Under the pieces are notes generated by a model, which saw only the letters and a list, made by a program, of their open reading frames with translations, made no database searches and had not been told where the DNA came from. A stretch of DNA of 10,133 bases. Origin: Bacteroidia bacterium. Its GTDB lineage: Bacteria; Bacteroidota; Bacteroidia; Chitinophagales; Saprospiraceae. A program made the translations under genes and the position numbers. Below, piece by piece: positions 7,514 to 10,133 of this stretch. The stretch lies in NCBI GenBank assembly GCA_030431945.1, contig JAUIIF010000110.1, positions 1 through 10,133 of the forward strand. The letters run 5' to 3'. Numbering within the stretch: position 1 is the first letter of the stretch; each line of letters begins with the position of its first letter.

Positions 7514-8206
7514 ATGGCTTCTTACCAGCAGCTTGACCGACACCTGGTCGCCGTAGATTGCATTATCATCGGATTCAAAGATGGCCAGCTCAACCTGTTG
7601 CTCATCCGCAGAGATCTGGAACCTTATCGTGGCGAATGGTCACTGATGGGAGGTTTTCTGCGCGCTGCAGAATCGCTTGATGAGGCAGCAACCCGGGTAC
7701 TCCTGGAATTAACGAATCTGAGCAATGTCTATCTGGAGCAATTTCACACCTTCGGGTCGGTAGACCGCGACCCCGGTGAACGCATCCTCTCCGCCGGCTA
7801 TTTTGCGCTGGTAGACCAGGTAAAAGCCAGTCAACAACTTTCGCCTGATTATTCCGCGCATTGGGTGCCCCTAACGGACGTTCCCCCCTTAATTTTTGAC
7901 CACAATGAGATGGTGCGCCTGGCCCTGCGCAGGCTGCGACACCGGGCGAAACATGAACCCGTAGGCTTTGAATTACTACAGGAACAATTTACTTTATCAC
8001 AGCTGCTCAAGCTCTACGAAGCCATTTTCGGTCAGGCCATCGACCCGGGGAACTTCCGCCGTCGCCTGCGTAAAATGGATTATCTGGAGCAATTGGACCA
8101 AAAAGACTTCAAGGATTCAAAAAGAGGGGCCTGGCTATACCGTTTTGATGCGCAACGCTACGAACAGGCCTACGATCAGGGTATTCCATTTTTTTTAAAG
8201 CCGTAA
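7514..8206 (+). CDS. Nudix-like transcriptional regulator with winged-helix domain (NrtR/AraR type)
   Basis: The protein has 230 residues. Residues 8-145 form a Nudix fold (AVDCIIIGFKDGQLNLLLIRR, GEWSLMGGFL). The Nudix box G47-x5-E53-x7-R61 is kept, but the catalytic REUxEE part reads RVLLEL (61-66), with Val and Leu in place of two key glutamates, so hydrolysis is probably lost. Residues about 148-230 form a winged helix (FTLSQLLKLYEAIFG, then NFRRRLRKMDYLEQL). This two-domain layout is that of NrtR-family regulators; in Bacteroides a protein of this type, AraR, responds to L-arabinose. Here it stands divergent to a GH43/esterase operon, so pentose-responsive control of that operon is a reasonable inference. 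Nothing in the sequence proves the ligand, and NAD-linked NrtR function remains possible. The start ATG is fixed by an in-frame TAA at 7496-7498. No close Shine-Dalgarno is visible. Confidence 0.88.
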   Translation: MASYQQLDRHLVAVDCIIIGFKDGQLNLLLIRRDLEPYRGEWSLMGGFLRAAESLDEAATRVLLELTNLSNVYLEQFHTFGSVDRDPGERILSAGYFALVDQVKASQQLSPDYSAHWVPLTDVPPLIFDHNEMVRLALRRLRHRAKHEPVGFELLQEQFTLSQLLKLYEAIFGQAIDPGNFRRRLRKMDYLEQLDQKDFKDSKRGAWLYRFDAQRYEQAYDQGIPFFLKP

Positions 8207-8208
8207 AC

Positions 8209-8234
8209 CCACGGTCTCCGCCCCTTTTCCGTGG
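8209..8234 (+). terminator. Possible weak terminator or attenuator hairpin after the regulator
   Basis: CCACGG (8209-8214) pairs with CCGTGG (8229-8234) around a 14-nt loop, starting two bases after the regulator stop codon. No T-run follows the stem, so it is a poor intrinsic terminator. CGTGGT at 8230-8235 can alternatively pair with ACCACG at 8252-8257, giving a competing hairpin. Confidence 0.3.
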
Positions 8235-8257
8235 TAACGACTATACTTTAAACCACG

Positions 8258-8372
8258 TTGACTCAGGAACGAATAAACTACGACGACTTTTTTTAGCACA
8301 ATTTTAGTTCAGGTTCTGCGCGCTGATGAAGAAGTAATCAGCTATCTTACGCAAGAGATTCCGGGACCCTGA
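8258..8372 (+). pseudogene. Possible micro-ORF or coding relic broken at a run of seven T
   Basis: From a TTG at 8258 one frame reads LTQERINYDDFF and stops at TAG 8294-8296, directly at a T7 run (8288-8294). If one T is skipped, reading continues in the next frame as STILVQVLRADEEVISYL, then TQEIPGP, and ends at TGA 8370-8372. The joined product would have about 37 residues with an ordinary protein-like composition. I do not recognise it. It could be the tail of a decayed gene, a frameshifted small protein, a base-calling error in the homopolymer, or chance. A 6-bp stem (GCTGAT 8322-8327 with ATCAGC 8337-8342) lies inside it. There is no ATG start or ribosome binding site, so support is weak. 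Confidence 0.2.
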
Positions 8373-8387
8373 AAACCAAATAATAAC

Positions 8388-10133
8388 GTGCGTACCCTAC
8401 TAACCCTGCTTGTCTTTTTTATTGCCTTTCCACTCTGTAGTACCACTTACTACCTTGATGCGACGAACGGCTCAAACGCTGATGACGGCCTTTCGCCGGC
8501 CACTGCCTGGAAAGATTTGTTCAAAATCCGTGCAGGGGCCGGTCCGCAGCCCGGTGATGTCTACCTGTTCAAACGCGGTGAAGTCTGGTCCGGCCTTCCG
8601 CTTTACATCACCGCTTCCGGGACGGCAAGCCAGCCAATCCGTTACGGCGCCTACGGCTCAGGAGCCCGGCCCATCATCACCATGGTCGCGCCCATTGCCG
8701 GCGCAGATGTTGCGGGTAACTGGACTACTGGCGGAGATGACCTTTGGTCGCTGTCGCTGGCCCAGACACCGGGCCGGCTCTTCCTCGACGGCAGCGAGGC
8801 GCTCCGCTCCAGCACTTTCGCTACCCTGGGGCAAGCCGATAATGAAGGTGCTGTCGGAAAGTGGTTCTTTGAGGGCGGTCAATTGTACCTGCACAGTTCC
8901 CTGAACCCGGCTGCCGCCTTTACCACCATGGCTGGAAGCAGTCGGTTTAACTGCGCACTGGTGGAGGGAGCCAGTTTCCTTGAAATAACGGACCTGGACA
9001 TCCGCGGCGGGAGCGGCGCTGCCTTAACCATTAATGCCGGATCGGATATCCTGATTTCCTCCTGCTCCCTGGGCCACTCCGCCAACTCCGGGTTGGCCAT
9101 CATCGACATTTCAGCCACCGGCATCAGTACGCCTTCCGTACGGGTAACAGTAGAGAATAATGAGTTCGACTCCAATTTTACCTTTTTTTACGGCCTGGGG
9201 TCGGAACGCGGTTGCGGGGATGGGGTGAAATTATTTTACGGCGCTGCGCATTGTACCATCCGCAACAACGTTTTTCTGAACTGGGCGCACAACGCCATCG
9301 AACTGCTCGCTGACCGCTCTCAGGACGCCGGCGTCCACGACAACCTGATTTACGACAACCAAATCACGGCACCAGCTATTCCCTACGCACACCCCTTTAG
9401 CGCCGACGGTTTGCTGGGTAAATGCCAGTTCAATGAGTTTTACCGTAACACTATCGCCGATTGTCGTACCGCAATTCAAGTAAACGGTAATGACAACCGG
9501 GTTCACCACAACCTGATCGTGGGCATGCGCCGGTCGCCGGCAAAAGCCCAGGCAACGGCGCATGCCTTCAGTATCGGCATCTACGGAGCAGGGCTGGTTT
9601 CTCAGAACAACCGTTACGACCACAACCTCATCATCGATACCGATGAGTCCGCTTTCTTAATCCGGGGCTACAACCTGCCCGGACAGGCAACCGGGCACCA
9701 AATCCGCAACAACATCCTGATCAACACCGGACTTGCCCCGTACCAGGATGCCTATGCCGTGGGGACGGGCATCGTCATCTACGACACCAATCAGGACGGA
9801 GTAGGCCCGACCACTTACCAGAATAACCTTTTTTATCACTTCTCCTCCCCCACCAGTCCCGCCGTGTACGTACAGGACAACGCTGCATATTTCTCCGCCA
9901 GCGAATTCAATGCGCTCAACGGTACCGCTGGCAATACCATCAGCGCTAACCTCAGTACCGACCCGCAGTTCACGGACTTTGCCGCGCAGGATTACTACCC
10001 CTTAGCTACTTCCCCCGTTATCAACGCCGGGGTAAATACAGGGCTCCCCCTGGATTTTTCCGGAAATAACCGCCTGATCGGCCCCTTGCCGGACATCGGA
10101 CTTTACGAGCTCGACGGCGTTGCCTTACCCGTG
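8388..10133 (+). CDS. Secreted right-handed beta-helix protein, GTG start, runs off the right edge
   Basis: A frame of 582 codons is open from GTG 8388-8390 to the last base. An in-frame TGA at 8370-8372 and the lack of any ATG near the signal peptide make GTG the only sensible start. Residues 1-19 (MRTLLTLLVFFIAFPLCST) form a signal peptide; C17 lacks a proper lipobox. The mature start YYLDATNGSNADDGLSPATAW is typical of secreted parallel beta-helix proteins. Residues about 190-490 carry PbH1-type coils with asparagine turns (VENNEF, IRNNVF, VHDNLI, FYRNTI, VHHNLI, YDHNLI, IRNNIL, YQNNLF), which stack as Asn ladders. Residues 523-575 (STDPQF, SPVINAG, DFSGNNR, DIGLYEL) are the closing module common in this group. 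The fold covers pectate lyases, other polysaccharide lyases and some glycosidases; no specific catalytic signature is evident. A C-terminal sorting domain could follow outside the window. Its role with the regulator or the xylan operon is unproven. Confidence 0.85.
   Translation, partial: MRTLLTLLVFFIAFPLCSTTYYLDATNGSNADDGLSPATAWKDLFKIRAGAGPQPGDVYLFKRGEVWSGLPLYITASGTASQPIRYGAYGSGARPIITMVAPIAGADVAGNWTTGGDDLWSLSLAQTPGRLFLDGSEALRSSTFATLGQADNEGAVGKWFFEGGQLYLHSSLNPAAAFTTMAGSSRFNCALVEGASFLEITDLDIRGGSGAALTINAGSDILISSCSLGHSANSGLAIIDISATGISTPSVRVTVENNEFDSNFTFFYGLGSERGCGDGVKLFYGAAHCTIRNNVFLNWAHNAIELLADRSQDAGVHDNLIYDNQITAPAIPYAHPFSADGLLGKCQFNEFYRNTIADCRTAIQVNGNDNRVHHNLIVGMRRSPAKAQATAHAFSIGIYGAGLVSQNNRYDHNLIIDTDESAFLIRGYNLPGQATGHQIRNNILINTGLAPYQDAYAVGTGIVIYDTNQDGVGPTTYQNNLFYHFSSPTSPAVYVQDNAAYFSASEFNALNGTAGNTISANLSTDPQFTDFAAQDYYPLATSPVINAGVNTGLPLDFSGNNRLIGPLPDIGLYELDGVALPV

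Noticed and set aside
8410..8904. Plus-strand frame of 164 codons starting with ATG inside the beta-helix gene
   Set aside because: It is a shifted frame within the GTG-started beta-helix frame, which has a signal peptide and family features over its whole length.

Overview
The window looks like part of a hemicellulose (probably xylan or arabinoxylan) utilisation locus from a member of the Bacteroidota. The evidence is a Bacteroidota-style GH43 lipoprotein, a CE1-CBM48-CE1 esterase, a GH9 enzyme with an N-terminal Ig-like domain, and a Nudix/winged-helix regulator. Start codons are preceded by A/T-rich sequence without clear Shine-Dalgarno motifs, as is usual in that phylum. The fairly high GC content of the genes would suit a Saprospiria/Lewinella-like marine or soil bacterium, but that is an inference from composition only.

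Minus strand, read right to left: a secreted double-headed esterase (6966 to 5044), a GH43 lipoprotein glycosidase (5018 to 3333), a secreted GH9 protein (3194 to 660) and the first 173 codons of a secreted alpha/beta-hydrolase that runs off the left edge (519 to 1). The gaps are 25, 138 and 140 bp, so the four are probably one operon. Together they would remove acyl groups (acetyl or feruloyl), cut xylose or arabinose side groups or xylo-oligosaccharides, and cleave a beta-glycan backbone. No SusC/SusD pair, sugar transporter or sensor kinase lies in the window.

Plus strand: a divergently oriented Nudix-like regulator with a degenerate Nudix box and a C-terminal winged helix (7514-8206), related to the NrtR/AraR type. 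It is followed by a secreted right-handed beta-helix protein (8388 to beyond the right edge) that starts with GTG.

The 547-bp divergent intergenic region (6967-7513) is the most structured non-coding part. It holds an AT-rich palindrome (7283-7303) and a second one (7396-7408), both plausible operators, and a large GC-rich inverted repeat (7123-7145 with 7182-7204). The core of that repeat recurs between the GH9 and esterase genes (595-612). The 181-bp gap after the regulator contains competing hairpins and a possible small coding relic broken at a run of seven T.

The simplest reading is that the Nudix-like protein senses a pentose-derived ligand and controls the divergent esterase-GH43-GH9-esterase operon. 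I see no wholly new system. The least explained items are the roughly 250-residue N-terminal region of the GH9 protein, the GC-rich intergenic repeat family, and the broken micro-ORF.
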